Source: an uncultured bacterium (GTDB taxonomy: Bacteria; Bacteroidota; Bacteroidia; Bacteroidales; Muribaculaceae). From it: a stretch of DNA of 64,000 bases. Below, piece by piece: positions 1-8,943 of this stretch. Where the stretch lies: NCBI GenBank assembly GCA_905214715.1, contig CAJMMT010000003.1, positions 120,681-184,680 on the forward strand. The letters run 5' to 3'. Numbering within the stretch: the stretch's first letter is position 1; each line of letters opens with the position of its first letter. Under the pieces are notes generated by a model that was not told the DNA's origin, made no database searches, and saw only the letters and a list, made by a program, of their open reading frames with translations. A program made the translations under genes and the position numbers.

Positions 1-2
1 AA

Positions 3-278
3 TGGGTATTCGACTATCTTACGGAATTGGGCTGCTTTCCTGAATTCAACAAAGCCTGGTGGGGATTCCGCAAATTCTCATTACTGCTAAAAGTATCTGA
101 AAGATGGACGAATGGAATCTCTATTGATTTTAAAGAGGTCGGAGAAGCGTTAGAAAGATATCCTGAGTTGCGTGCAGGCCTATCCCCAAAGATGCTGAAA
201 CTCTTTAAATCTTATCGTAGAAATAGACTTTTGGGGAATATCCGTCTTAAAAAGTATATACGCAAATCACAGGTATAA
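3..278 (+). CDS. C-terminal fragment of an unrecognised protein, cut by the window edge
   Basis: The reading frame is open from the first bases of the window and stops with TAA at 276-278, so only the last 91 or so residues are visible. The TTG at position 27 is not needed as a start because the frame continues upstream of it. The fragment is rich in Trp, Lys and Arg, with an acidic middle (ISIDFKEVGEALERYPELR) and a strongly basic end (KSYRRNRLLGNIRLKKYIRK). I do not recognise the family. The neighbouring teichoic-acid-polymerase-like gene hints at cell-surface polysaccharide work, but that is only context. It converges on the next gene with 89 bases between them and no obvious terminator hairpin. 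Confidence 0.6.
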   Translation, partial: WVFDYLTELGCFPEFNKAWWGFRKFSLLLKVSERWTNGISIDFKEVGEALERYPELRAGLSPKMLKLFKSYRRNRLLGNIRLKKYIRKSQV

Positions 279-367
279 TGTCTTCCACTTCCCTATAACA
301 GTTTTATTGCGAGAAAGTACACCATTACATATATCTTGAACATCCTTTATACCTGATAATCGCATCC

Positions 368-1573
368 TTATTTCTTCCCAAGGATAGCATTCACTATATT
401 ATGACATGCGCTATTACCGTAGGGGGGTATCAGATACCCCTTATAGAACTCGCTTCGCTCTTTTACAAGAGGGTCTGCCCCTGCGATAACAATATCTTTT
501 ATAAAAACTTCAATGGCATCTGCATCGGAGGCTATGTAATGGCAGTCGAAAGCCTTGCGTTGAAATTTATTCAAACCGTCGGTTACATGTTCTCCGGCCT
601 TGAGATATAGGGCTGGCTTCCCGGTATACATATATTCCACCGTGAAGGAACCGCAATCATGTATAAGAGCATCGGAGTGTTTGAACAGGTCGTAGTACTT
701 TCCATCGGAAAGCTGGGTATTCGGCATTGTATCCCACATGGAATAGTAGGCATCCGTACGTTCCTTTCCCCACAGTTTGTCAAGTTTGGGGCGTAACAGC
801 GGATGAGGCTTGAAAGCCCATTGCACTTCGGGATATTTACGTGCCAACTTCGGGAATAACTCAGCATATTCAAGGAAAGTGGCATAGTGAATCCAGTTCT
901 CAGGGTCAATGGAATGATGCGGTGCCCAGATCACCCGCTTTTTAGGTGTTTCACATTTTTTCCAGGGGTCGCATTGCGCCGGAGCCATCAGTTCATCCTG
1001 AACGGGAAGTCCGGTAAGCATAAGATTGCATCCCTTATTGTCCATCAGCGGAGCCGACGATTCCATTGTAATGCGGTTTTCATAGTACACCTGCCAGCAA
1101 TTGTTAAGCATAGAGGTATTGCGACTCCACTTTTCGTCTACACCATGGAAACCGTAATTCACAAAACAGAACAACGATTTAAGATTCTTCTCAAACCTAA
1201 GATTAGGAGCAACCGTGCCATCGTATGGCTTAGGATAGAGAATTATATCAGGATGAAACTCATGCTGCAGGTCAAGGCCCTCTACATTGTCGACACGTCT
1301 GTATTCATAACCTCGTTCCTTGGCTACCGCTTCAATTTTCGCACATTCATCCTGTTCGGAAGAAGGGCATGCAAGAATAATCGGTCTGAACTTAGGATGC
1401 CCCAGCATTTCCTTGAAAAGAAGTTCCGATTTCCAGGTGCTCAAATCGCAGACTATGAACAATACACGTATATGACGTTTATGACGCACCTTCCATTGAA
1501 GCATAGGAATTACGTGCGATACATACTTCTGCTCATATAATCTTTTAAACTTCCTTATCAGCTTACGTCTCAT
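368..1573 (-). CDS. CDP-glycerol glycerophosphotransferase-like protein (TagB/TagF fold)
   Basis: This 401-residue protein looks like the glycosyltransferase-B-type CDP-glycerol:glycerophosphate transferases that build polyol-phosphate polymers. The N-terminus is basic (MRRKLIRKFKRLYEQK) and could dock on the inner membrane. A first Rossmann-like half begins with IRVLFIVCDLSTWKSELLF. The second half has the conserved WAPHHSID stretch with paired histidines and, near the C-terminus, HDCGSFTVEYMYTGKPALYL, which corresponds to the DxSSxxxEY/KP block of the family. Members in Gram-negative bacteria often make phosphopolyol side chains of capsules or O-antigens, so the substrate here is unknown. 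The gene overlaps the upstream cyclodeaminase-like gene by four bases (ATGA) and is surely co-translated with it. Confidence 0.75.
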   Translation of the reverse strand: MRRKLIRKFKRLYEQKYVSHVIPMLQWKVRHKRHIRVLFIVCDLSTWKSELLFKEMLGHPKFRPIILACPSSEQDECAKIEAVAKERGYEYRRVDNVEGLDLQHEFHPDIILYPKPYDGTVAPNLRFEKNLKSLFCFVNYGFHGVDEKWSRNTSMLNNCWQVYYENRITMESSAPLMDNKGCNLMLTGLPVQDELMAPAQCDPWKKCETPKKRVIWAPHHSIDPENWIHYATFLEYAELFPKLARKYPEVQWAFKPHPLLRPKLDKLWGKERTDAYYSMWDTMPNTQLSDGKYYDLFKHSDALIHDCGSFTVEYMYTGKPALYLKAGEHVTDGLNKFQRKAFDCHYIASDADAIEVFIKDIVIAGADPLVKERSEFYKGYLIPPYGNSACHNIVNAILGKK

Positions 1574-2472
1574 CTTTTTTCTATAATCGCTATCAACTTA
1601 CGGGCATAAAGAATGTCGTGAATGGCGAGTCCTATATTGTAGGACAATATACGCTGCGAGTCGTTTTCCCGACCTATGACTTTTCCTGAAAGCACATCTC
1701 CCAACTCAGCGAAACTCCTGAATTTATCAAAATATCTGAAATCGCGTATATGTGCCGTATCATCTCCGAACACTTTGTCGAACACAAGATCGCAGTTCTG
1801 GAACCCCCGGGTATGCACAGGAACTACCAGCACTCCTTTCTTGAAAAGTGAGGTGTCTTCCACAAGCAACCCTTCGGCACTTGTTATTGCTGATACCACT
1901 ACATCGGCTCCATCTACCAACTGCTCTATGGTATCGACAAATTCAAAGTCCACATTGTCGATACCACTGAATAACCGAGCCATACGTTCAGCATGATCCT
2001 TATATCGCATAAGACGTATGCGCATCTTACGATCTTTGTTGGTAGCGATGAGACATTCAAGCGTAGAATGTCCTATAACACCGAGACCGATAAAAGAATA
2101 TACTTCGGCATGCGATGAGCGTAATGTGTTTATGGCAAGCGCAGCCACTGCACCTGTGCGGCGTGACGTGATAAAATCGCCGTTAAGCATGTGGGTAACA
2201 GCACCTGTAGAAGTGTCGACAATGGATATCTCACTTTTAAGTGCCGGATGCTGCCCGGCCACACGACTTACAATCTTGCAACCATACGTAAGATAGCTCT
2301 CAGGCAACAGACATGGCATGGTATTGATGAAATCATCACCACGCGGATGGAGGGATATTTTGGGAGGCAATACACATTTGTCCTTCATGAGAAAAGATTC
2401 CTTCACCCATTGCACGCACACATCAGGTGTCGGCATTGCCTGTTCTATTTCTTCAGCTGATATCAGTCTCAT
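1570..2472 (-). CDS. ornithine cyclodeaminase / mu-crystallin family protein
   Basis: The protein belongs to the family that includes ornithine cyclodeaminase, alanine dehydrogenase of the mu-crystallin type and SbnB. It has an N-terminal substrate half (LPPKISLHPRGDDFINTMPC), then a Rossmann NAD-binding half opening with SFIGLGVIGHSTLECL. GDFITSRRTGAVAALA is the conserved Arg/Thr/Gly segment. I chose the ATG at 2472 (MRLISAEEIEQAM) because family members begin there; an in-frame start at 2538 would add 22 unmatched residues. The exact reaction cannot be read from sequence. Because it overlaps the CDP-glycerol transferase-like gene, it may supply an unusual amino acid or imine for a surface polymer. 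Such enzymes also serve in siderophore and antibiotic pathways. Confidence 0.8.
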   Translation of the reverse strand: MRLISAEEIEQAMPTPDVCVQWVKESFLMKDKCVLPPKISLHPRGDDFINTMPCLLPESYLTYGCKIVSRVAGQHPALKSEISIVDTSTGAVTHMLNGDFITSRRTGAVAALAINTLRSSHAEVYSFIGLGVIGHSTLECLIATNKDRKMRIRLMRYKDHAERMARLFSGIDNVDFEFVDTIEQLVDGADVVVSAITSAEGLLVEDTSLFKKGVLVVPVHTRGFQNCDLVFDKVFGDDTAHIRDFRYFDKFRSFAELGDVLSGKVIGRENDSQRILSYNIGLAIHDILYARKLIAIIEKR

Positions 2473-2601
2473 ATTATCATGAACATTTTGAAACCGGTAG
2501 CTGTCTACCGACTGCAAGTTGTGGCTCCATAAATTCAATACGTCAACAACCTTTCAAAATTAACCAAAAGGCGCCGATTTTGCAATACACAAGTCTTTGT
2601 A

Positions 2602-2623
2602 AATACTTAAGTATTCAAATTTA
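2602..2623 (-). promoter_or_regulatory. Putative -7 box with adjoining perfect palindrome upstream of the cyclodeaminase gene
   Basis: On the minus strand TAAATTTG (2616-2623) matches the Bacteroidota -7 consensus. Immediately downstream is a 14-base perfect palindrome, AATACTTAAGTATT (2602-2615), placed where transcription would begin. A regulator bound there would block initiation. No convincing -33 TTTG is visible at the right distance, so the promoter call is tentative. Confidence 0.35.
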
Positions 2624-2824
2624 ACCGATAGCAAGAGTGTGTTTGAATTTATAGTTCACGCACAAAATAAATATGCATCTTTGAATATCTCATTGGCCTA
2701 ACTTATGCTACGCATCCCGAGTACCCTCGGAGATGGCACCCCTTCTCTTCCGACGGCACGAGTGACTGTAAAAAGCATAAATACCGACTGTGCTTACTAT
2801 AAGTATTCGTACATCAAAAATTGG

Positions 2825-2877
2825 GATATAAATACCGGAGGGTGTGGCAGTTTGCCACACCCTCCGGTATTTATATC
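2825..2877 (-). terminator. Long perfect hairpin after valS
   Basis: The arms 2825-2848 and 2854-2877 are perfect 24-base reverse complements around a five-base loop (AGTTT), and the loop's outer bases can also pair. It begins 15 bases beyond the valS stop. The T-rich outer ends (TTTATATC) give it terminator character in both directions. Confidence 0.85.
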
Positions 2878-2891
2878 GCTGAGAATGGTAA

Positions 2892-5513
2892 TCAGAGAGC
2901 GGAGAGGGCTGCCTGGATTGTCTCTATCTTGGCGAGGGCATCCTGCTCTTTCTTACGTTCGAGGGCCACAACCGCTTCAGGAGCCGAAGTTACAAAACGC
3001 TCGTTGGCAAGTTTCTTGCGCACGCCTGCAAGGAACCCTTCGAGGTGTTTCAGGTCGGCCTCAAGTTTCTTACGCTCCTCTTCTTTGTCTATCTTGCTTC
3101 CGAGGGGTATCGAATACTCGACCGCACCGGCTATGAACGAAGCAGACATCGGATCTTTCTCCTCTACCTGGACGATTTCGCCGAGGTTACCCATCTTACG
3201 CAATATGGCATCGAGAGCTGAATTATGATCTCCCTTTATGTTGAGAGTCAGTTGATCAGCGTTAGGAATCTGACGCTTCTTGCGTATGTTACGCACTCCG
3301 GCCACAACCTCTTTGAGGTGCTCGAAACGAGCCAACAAGTCGTCATCGTATGCGCCGGCTTGCGGAAGCTGAGCCACCATGATGCTCTCTCCCTCCTTCC
3401 GTTCACCAAGATGCTGCCATAGTTCTTCGGTGATGAAGGGCATAAAGGGATGCAGAAGCTTAAGCAACACATCGAAGAAACCGAGTGTTGCATCGAGTGT
3501 ATTTCGGTCTATCGGCTGACCATATGCAGGCTTGACTATCTCCAGATACCAGGATGAGAACTCGTCCCAGAAAAGACGGTAAACGGTCATCAATGCTTCC
3601 GAAATACGGAACTTCTGCATAAGATCCTCAACCTCTGCCAAAGCCTTGTTCAAACGTCCGGCGAACCATTCGGCGGCCAAAGCCGACCATTCGGGAGTAT
3701 CGATATCGGCTACTTCCCAACCCTTTACCAGACGGAAAGCATTCCATATCTTGTTGCAGAAATTACGGCCCTGTTCCGGCAAGGAATCGTCATACATTAT
3801 ATCATGGCCGGCAGGAGCACCGAGCATCAGACCCATGCGCACGCCGTCGGCACCGAAACTATCTATGAGTTCAAGCGCATCGGGAGAGTTGCCGAGAGAT
3901 TTCGACATCTTCCGACCGATTTTGTCGCGTACGATACCGGTGAAATAAACATTGTCGAAAGGTTTGTCGCCGGCAAATTCATATCCGGCTACAATCATGC
4001 GGGCCACCCAGAAGAAGATGATATCGGGGCCGGTTACAAGGTCGGCCGTGGGATAATAGTATTTGAACTCTTTGTTGTCAGGCTCCAGAATACCGTTGAA
4101 CAACGATATCGGCCACAGCCAGGAACTGAACCACGTGTCGAGACAATCGGAATCCTGACGCAGATCAGCGACCGTAAGCTTGGCGTTTCCGCTCTTTTCT
4201 ATGGCTTTTACAAGCGCCTCCTCCTCATTGCGGGCCACAACATAGGTTCTGCCATCGGGAAGGAACCAGGCCGGTATACGGTGTCCCCACCAAAGCTGAC
4301 GCGATATGCACCAATCCTGGATATTGGTCATCCAATGACGATAGGTATTCTTGAATTTCGGCGGCACGAGTTTAATGTTGTCATCTTCCACAGCGGCAAG
4401 CGCCGGAGCCACCAGCGGTTTCATCTTCACAAACCACTGCATGGACAGTTTCGGCTCTATGACAGCATCGGTACGCTCCGAATGACCGACCTTATTTACA
4501 TAATCCTCAACTTTCTCTACAAGGTCGGCATCCTGAAGGTCCTTCATAATCTGACGACGCACATCGAAACGGTCCATGCCCACGTACATTCCGCCGGCTT
4601 CTGAAATAGTACCGTTGTCGTTGAATATATCTATCGATTCAAGATTATGCTTGTCGCCGAGCATGTAGTCGTTCACATCGTGGGCCGGTGTGACTTTCAG
4701 GCAACCGGTGCCGAAATCCATTTCCACATACTCATCGAAGATAATGGGTACGGAACGTCCGACCAACGGTACGATAACCCGCTTTCCACGAAGCCATGTA
4801 TAACGTTCATCGTTCGGGTTGACGCATACCGCGGTGTCGCCGAGAATGGTCTCGGGACGTGTAGTGGCAACTACGATATACTTATCTTCGTCTCCTTCTA
4901 TGCGGTAGCGCAGATGAAAAAGATGAGACTGTTCCTCCTTGTAGATGACCTCTTCATCCGAAAGGGCGGTCATAGCCGAGGGATCCCAGTTTACCATTCT
5001 CACGCCACGATATATCAACCCCTTGTCAAAAAGGCGATTGAATACCTCTATTACCGACTGGTAACGTATGGGGTCCATAGTGAACGACGTGCGTTCCCAA
5101 TCGCACGAAGCGCCGAGCTTACGCAACTGCTGCAGTATTATGCCGCCATATTTGTCGGTCCAGTCCCAAGCATGCTTAAGGAACTCCTCGCGGGTAAGAT
5201 CGTGCTTCTTGATACCCTCGGATGCGAGTTTAGCCACGACCTTGGCCTCGGTGGAAATCGCGGCATGGTCGGTTCCGGGCACCCACAAGGCATTCTTGCC
5301 CATCATACGCGCGCGGCGAATAAGGATATCCTGGATTGTGTTGTTGAGCATGTGCCCCATGTGCAACACACCGGTTACATTCGGGGGCGGGATAACGATA
5401 CAATAAGGGGGACGGTCGTCAGGTTCCGAATGAAACAATCTGTGTTCCATCCAGTACTCATACCATTTCTGCTCTACCTCTGCAGGCGAGTATTTGGGAG
5501 CCAATTCGGTCAT
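2892..5513 (-). CDS. valS: Valyl-tRNA synthetase
   Basis: This 873-residue class I synthetase charges tRNA-Val with valine in the cytoplasm. The HIGH motif is HMGH at residues 51-54 after PPPNVTGVL, and the KMSKS loop is [10 protein letters not shown] in the second half. Between them is the CP1 editing domain ([17 protein letters not shown]) that hydrolyses mischarged Thr-tRNA. The anticodon-binding region follows ([10 protein letters not shown]). The C-terminal coiled-coil tail typical of ValS is present ([19 protein letters not shown]). Length is normal for the family. It stands alone between its own promoter and a strong hairpin terminator, downstream of the glyS operon. Confidence 0.98.
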   Translation of the reverse strand: MTELAPKYSPAEVEQKWYEYWMEHRLFHSEPDDRPPYCIVIPPPNVTGVLHMGHMLNNTIQDILIRRARMMGKNALWVPGTDHAAISTEAKVVAKLASEGIKKHDLTREEFLKHAWDWTDKYGGIILQQLRKLGASCDWERTSFTMDPIRYQSVIEVFNRLFDKGLIYRGVRMVNWDPSAMTALSDEEVIYKEEQSHLFHLRYRIEGDEDKYIVVATTRPETILGDTAVCVNPNDERYTWLRGKRVIVPLVGRSVPIIFDEYVEMDFGTGCLKVTPAHDVNDYMLGDKHNLESIDIFNDNGTISEAGGMYVGMDRFDVRRQIMKDLQDADLVEKVEDYVNKVGHSERTDAVIEPKLSMQWFVKMKPLVAPALAAVEDDNIKLVPPKFKNTYRHWMTNIQDWCISRQLWWGHRIPAWFLPDGRTYVVARNEEEALVKAIEKSGNAKLTVADLRQDSDCLDTWFSSWLWPISLFNGILEPDNKEFKYYYPTADLVTGPDIIFFWVARMIVAGYEFAGDKPFDNVYFTGIVRDKIGRKMSKSLGNSPDALELIDSFGADGVRMGLMLGAPAGHDIMYDDSLPEQGRNFCNKIWNAFRLVKGWEVADIDTPEWSALAAEWFAGRLNKALAEVEDLMQKFRISEALMTVYRLFWDEFSSWYLEIVKPAYGQPIDRNTLDATLGFFDVLLKLLHPFMPFITEELWQHLGERKEGESIMVAQLPQAGAYDDDLLARFEHLKEVVAGVRNIRKKRQIPNADQLTLNIKGDHNSALDAILRKMGNLGEIVQVEEKDPMSASFIAGAVEYSIPLGSKIDKEEERKKLEADLKHLEGFLAGVRKKLANERFVTSAPEAVVALERKKEQDALAKIETIQAALSAL

Positions 5514-5542
5514 AATGTCTGATTATTGATTCTTTCAATCTG

Positions 5543-5550
5543 CAAAGATA
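5543..5550 (-). promoter_or_regulatory. -7 box for valS
   Basis: The minus strand reads TATCTTTG, a match to TAnnTTTG, 30 bases upstream of the valS ATG. The -33 region (around AGTTATG) is a weak match. The same octamer precedes glyS and tRNA-Leu in this window. Confidence 0.55.
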
Positions 5551-5584
5551 ACGTATTTCAGTGAAGTATCATAACTTTTCTCTT

Positions 5585-6394
5585 TTATACGGAGTCCGCG
5601 CGCAATGGCACTCGTCCTTCCACTCCTATTCCGAACAGGGCATAGTCATAGCGACAAGGGTCATCGGGACAGATCGTACGCAGTCTGGCCGTAAGTTCCT
5701 CGACAGCCTTGCGGTCGTTGCTGCGACGTGTAAGAAGCCCGAGTTCACGCGAAATGCGGCCTACATGCACATCAAGAGGTATGAACAGTTGCGACGGGCG
5801 GATGGAGCACCATACACCCATGTCCACTATGCCGTCATCTCTCACAAGCCAACGCAAAGCCATGTTAAGGCGTTTCAGGGCCGTAGCCTTAAGATTGACA
5901 GGGAGACAGCGGCTGTCTTCCTTACCGCCATTCTCTTCACGAAGCACACCGAGCATAGCTTCGGCCAGTTTCCATGCCGGAGCCTCGTCGTTTCCCGCAC
6001 CGATGGCGGATGCAAAGGCATCAAGGGAACCGTGTTCCCCTATTATACGGCGCATTCCTCTCAGGAAATATTTCAAATCGCGTCCGAAGAAAGTGCGGTG
6101 GATATTTATTTCATCGGGAATCTCCTCATATCCTCCTTCAAGCGTAAATGCGGCGGGATCGTCGGCCATCATGGAGAGCATGCGGTCGCAATCCCGGCAA
6201 ATCATTTTTCTATTGCCCCAGGCGATCATAGAACTGAGCATGGCGGCAATCTCTATATCAGGCAACGCTGAGAAACGACGCGGGAACTGCACCGGGTCGG
6301 ATGCGATAAAATCGTGTGAATTAATACGTTCCGCTTCGGTATCAAGCAGATGTATAATATCTTGAGATACGGTATTCTCTTCCATACTCACCAT
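5585..6394 (-). CDS. TIGR02757/DUF2400 family protein
   Basis: This is a protein of about 269 residues recognised by MLSSMIAWGNRKMICRDCDR and by LFIPLDVHVGRISRELGLL, both hallmarks of the DUF2400 (TIGR02757) family common in Bacteroidota. The second motif resembles the helix-hairpin-helix/Asp region of base-excision DNA glycosylases, so a nucleic-acid role is suspected but unproven. The first ATG (6394) overlaps the preceding lipoprotein gene by seven bases; a second ATG at 6385 would leave two bases after its TGA. Either start implies translational coupling. It appears to be the last gene of the glyS-headed operon, with the valS promoter following. Confidence 0.8.
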   Translation of the reverse strand: MVSMEENTVSQDIIHLLDTEAERINSHDFIASDPVQFPRRFSALPDIEIAAMLSSMIAWGNRKMICRDCDRMLSMMADDPAAFTLEGGYEEIPDEINIHRTFFGRDLKYFLRGMRRIIGEHGSLDAFASAIGAGNDEAPAWKLAEAMLGVLREENGGKEDSRCLPVNLKATALKRLNMALRWLVRDDGIVDMGVWCSIRPSQLFIPLDVHVGRISRELGLLTRRSNDRKAVEELTARLRTICPDDPCRYDYALFGIGVEGRVPLRADSV

Positions 6395-6699
6395 TTGTAT
6401 CTATATTTTGGATTAACAGCTTTCACAGTCTTGACAAAAGCAGAGTCGAAAGCAGCCGCCTCTTCTTTTTTACCCTCCTTTTCAAGTTCATATTTTCTTG
6501 CCCTCGCCTGCTCCGCACGCAAACTCAGTTCCGCGGAGTCGGCGATTTCCTGATGCAGCAGCCATCTCGCAGCCTCTTTACCCTGCATCTGGGCGGCTTC
6601 TATATCGGCTGTTACGGCTTCTGTCTTTTCCGTGCGTCCACATGCTGCCGACGCGAGTGTCAGAATCAATGCAGCCGATAATAAACAAAACTTATTCAT
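6388..6699 (-). CDS. Small lipoprotein with a helical charged body
   Basis: The ORF could start at 6750, but the ATG at 6699 gives a clean lipoprotein signal, MNKFCLLSAALILTLASAAC, with the lipobox cysteine at residue 20. The mature part is about 83 residues, almost all helix-forming and charged (QARARKYELEKEGKKEEAAAF), ending PKYRYKW. No family was recognised. The start overlaps the stop of the ZnuC-like gene by eight bases and its stop overlaps the DUF2400 start, so it is tightly coupled to both. Likely anchored in the envelope; function unknown. Confidence 0.7.
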   Translation of the reverse strand: MNKFCLLSAALILTLASAACGRTEKTEAVTADIEAAQMQGKEAARWLLHQEIADSAELSLRAEQARARKYELEKEGKKEEAAAFDSAFVKTVKAVNPKYRYKW

Positions 6700-7378
6700 C
6701 GCAGCAATTATTAGAAAAATGATGGGCATGATTACAGACGTGCAGACCACGGTCTACAATCACATGACGGTTCGCCATTCCGGCTATTACGCTCATTTCA
6801 TGAGACACGAGCACGATAGTGGTCTTTCTGGCAAGGTCTTCCATTATGTGATATATCTGATGCTCGAACTGTTTGTCGACATAACTCAGCGGCTCGTCAA
6901 GTACCAGCACCTCAGGTTCCGATACTATGGCCCGCGCAAGAAGCGTTCTCTGCAATTGTCCGCCCGACAATGCCCCTATCGGCCGGTCTTCAAATTCGGT
7001 GATACCACATAACTCAGCCACCTCACGATAACGGCGACGCATGCTTTCGGTCTCACGTCTGAAAAAGCCCGTCAGCTGCCCTTGTTTTACCACTTCGCTT
7101 ACAACAATCGGGAAACCGGTGTCGATAGCGGATTTTTGAGGGAGATAACCTATAGGCAGACGGTCCACTACTTTTCCACGACTGTCGTAATAAACCACAC
7201 GGCCCGAGGTAGGGCTTAGCAACCTCAGCATAATTTTCAGCATGGTTGTCTTGCCACCGCCATTAGGCCCGGTAATTGCCACAAAGTCGCCCCTGTCAAC
7301 ACAGAAGTCTATGTTTTCAAGTATCACCTTGCGGTCATAGCGCAGTGTTATGTCTTTAAGTTCTATAAGTTTCATCAA
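6692..7378 (-). CDS. Zinc/manganese-type ABC transporter ATP-binding protein (ZnuC-like)
   Basis: This is a compact 228-residue ABC ATPase. Walker A is GPNGGGKTT (residues 37-45), the signature is LSGGQLQRTLLARA, Walker B is VLVLDEPLSYVD, and the switch histidine lies in VLVSHEMS. GFPIVVSEVVKQGQL is characteristic of the ZnuC/MntB metal importer subfamily. The last residues are rich in His and Cys (CNHAHHFSNNCCDE), fitting metal sensing or binding. No ZnuB permease gene lies beside it, and the matching substrate-binding lipoprotein is encoded separately at 21769. The complete importer must therefore be split across loci. Two adjacent start codons (7378 and 7375) are possible. Confidence 0.85.
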   Translation of the reverse strand: MMKLIELKDITLRYDRKVILENIDFCVDRGDFVAITGPNGGGKTTMLKIMLRLLSPTSGRVVYYDSRGKVVDRLPIGYLPQKSAIDTGFPIVVSEVVKQGQLTGFFRRETESMRRRYREVAELCGITEFEDRPIGALSGGQLQRTLLARAIVSEPEVLVLDEPLSYVDKQFEHQIYHIMEDLARKTTIVLVSHEMSVIAGMANRHVIVDRGLHVCNHAHHFSNNCCDE

Positions 7379-7395
7379 TAACCTGTATTGTAGTT

Positions 7396-8943
7396 TCAGA
7401 AACTGAATCTGGCGGGTGCACTCTCCCTGTTCATGCGGTCGAGAGCGGTTATGAGATAGACAGTACCTTTAAGCGAGTCGTCAGAGGGTCCTACAGCCAG
7501 AGCGTTCACAGGAGTAACTGCAATCAGAGCCTCCGTGTTCTCTATATCGGGTGTTTCCCCTTCAAAAAATTCATAGACGGCATAACGGATTATACCATTC
7601 TCGCTCTGCTCGGTATCTCGCGCCGGAGGGTTCCAGCTGATTATAGTCATCCCGTCCCGTATCTCGCTTTTCAGACCGGAGGGAGCTACTGGTCTTACGC
7701 TTTTGTCTCCCCACGCCGGAGGTAACGCAAGGGTACGTTGATGACGTGTAGCCAACGAATCGGCCACCCCCTTCAAATTTCCCGTTACCCAATATCCATG
7801 CCACCATACGTTGCCTTTAACGTTCGGCAATTCCCGGGATAGCCTTACCTTGGTGGCAAGTTCATTCCTGTCGCCCGTTCCGGGATCTGCATTCGTCATG
7901 GTACGCTGTACGTCTTGACCGATATAAAGGTCTACTCCGGCAGGAGTATTGTCATTCCACCATTTGGCAAGTTTACGACTTGGGGCCGCCTTCATGTCGA
8001 GAGTCCAGTAAAGCTGCGGCACCAGATAATCTATCCATCCCTTTTCGGCCCATAGGAGCACATCGGCATACAGGTCGTCGTAGTTCTGCAGGCCCGACGA
8101 CTCCGACCCTTTAGGGTCGTTGGCTTTGTTTCTCCAGATGCCAAAAGGCGATACACCGAAACGGACCCAAGGTTTGGTGTTTTTTATAGTGGTATCGAGC
8201 TGCTGAATCAGCATGTCCACATTATGGCGGCGCCATGCTCTGCGCTCCATGCCATTTCCGAATTTGCGATAAGAGGCATCGTCAGCCTCGAATCTCTTGC
8301 CGTTTGCCGGATATGGATAAAAATAGTCGTCTATATGTATCGCGTCCACATCATAACGCCGTGTGATATCCTTCACGACCTCACATATGAAGTCTCGGTT
8401 TTCCGGATAGGCCGGATCGAAAAATATCTTTCCGTCAAAGCGCACGAAGCGATGCGGCTCCTTGTTTACCATGTGAGAGGACGGAAGCACCTCTTTAGGT
8501 GTGGAGGTTACACGATAAGGATTGAGCCACGCATGGAACTCCATTCCACGTCTATGAGCCTCATCGAGCGCATATTTCAACGGGTCCCACATAGGTTCGG
8601 GAGCACGTCCACGCTTTCCTGTAAGCCAGTATGACCATGGTTCAAGTTCCGATTCATACATGGCATCGGCAGTAGGACGCACCTGGAATATGACAGCGTT
8701 ACATCCGGCCTCCTGCAACTTGTCAAGCTGATCGGAGATATAGGCCTTTGCCTTTTCGGTACTCATGTCCATATACTGCGACTGACCTATGACATGAAGC
8801 CATGCGCCACGGAATTCCCTTTTGGGAGAAGGGATATCACCCTTCGGGACTGCGTAAGAAAAGAAAATACCGGCCGTCAGGAAGGTCAATCCCATAACCA
8901 TCCTGACAAGCCGGGTTGTAGCAATCTTAGTGTATCTATTCAT
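7396..8943 (-). CDS. GHL10 (DUF187) family glycoside hydrolase with fibronectin-like C-terminus
   Basis: A signal-anchor stretch (MVMGLTFLTAGIFFSYAV) precedes the GHL10 domain. That domain is recognised by REFRGAWLHVIGQSQY, CNAVIFQVRPTADAMYES, MEFHAWLNPYRV and DAIHIDDYFYPYP, the last containing the acidic residues expected at the end of a TIM-barrel strand. The final 100 residues (PVAPSGLKSEIRDGMTIISW, then RYAVYEFF) resemble a fibronectin type III fold. Family members are exported glycosidases linked to cell-wall or host glycans; the substrate is not evident. Its ATG overlaps the S9 peptidase stop by one base (TAATG). Confidence 0.85.
   Translation of the reverse strand: MNRYTKIATTRLVRMVMGLTFLTAGIFFSYAVPKGDIPSPKREFRGAWLHVIGQSQYMDMSTEKAKAYISDQLDKLQEAGCNAVIFQVRPTADAMYESELEPWSYWLTGKRGRAPEPMWDPLKYALDEAHRRGMEFHAWLNPYRVTSTPKEVLPSSHMVNKEPHRFVRFDGKIFFDPAYPENRDFICEVVKDITRRYDVDAIHIDDYFYPYPANGKRFEADDASYRKFGNGMERRAWRRHNVDMLIQQLDTTIKNTKPWVRFGVSPFGIWRNKANDPKGSESSGLQNYDDLYADVLLWAEKGWIDYLVPQLYWTLDMKAAPSRKLAKWWNDNTPAGVDLYIGQDVQRTMTNADPGTGDRNELATKVRLSRELPNVKGNVWWHGYWVTGNLKGVADSLATRHQRTLALPPAWGDKSVRPVAPSGLKSEIRDGMTIISWNPPARDTEQSENGIIRYAVYEFFEGETPDIENTEALIAVTPVNALAVGPSDDSLKGTVYLITALDRMNRESAPARFSF

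Noticed and set aside
3804..5522. Long plus-strand open frames opposite valS (266 and 291 codons)
   Set aside because: They lie entirely inside valS, which has every class I synthetase motif; the antisense translations resemble nothing.
6692..7378. Assigning the ABC ATPase firmly as znuC
   Set aside because: The sequence fits the metal-importer subfamily, but zinc versus manganese or iron cannot be decided and no permease gene is adjacent, so no gene symbol is given.
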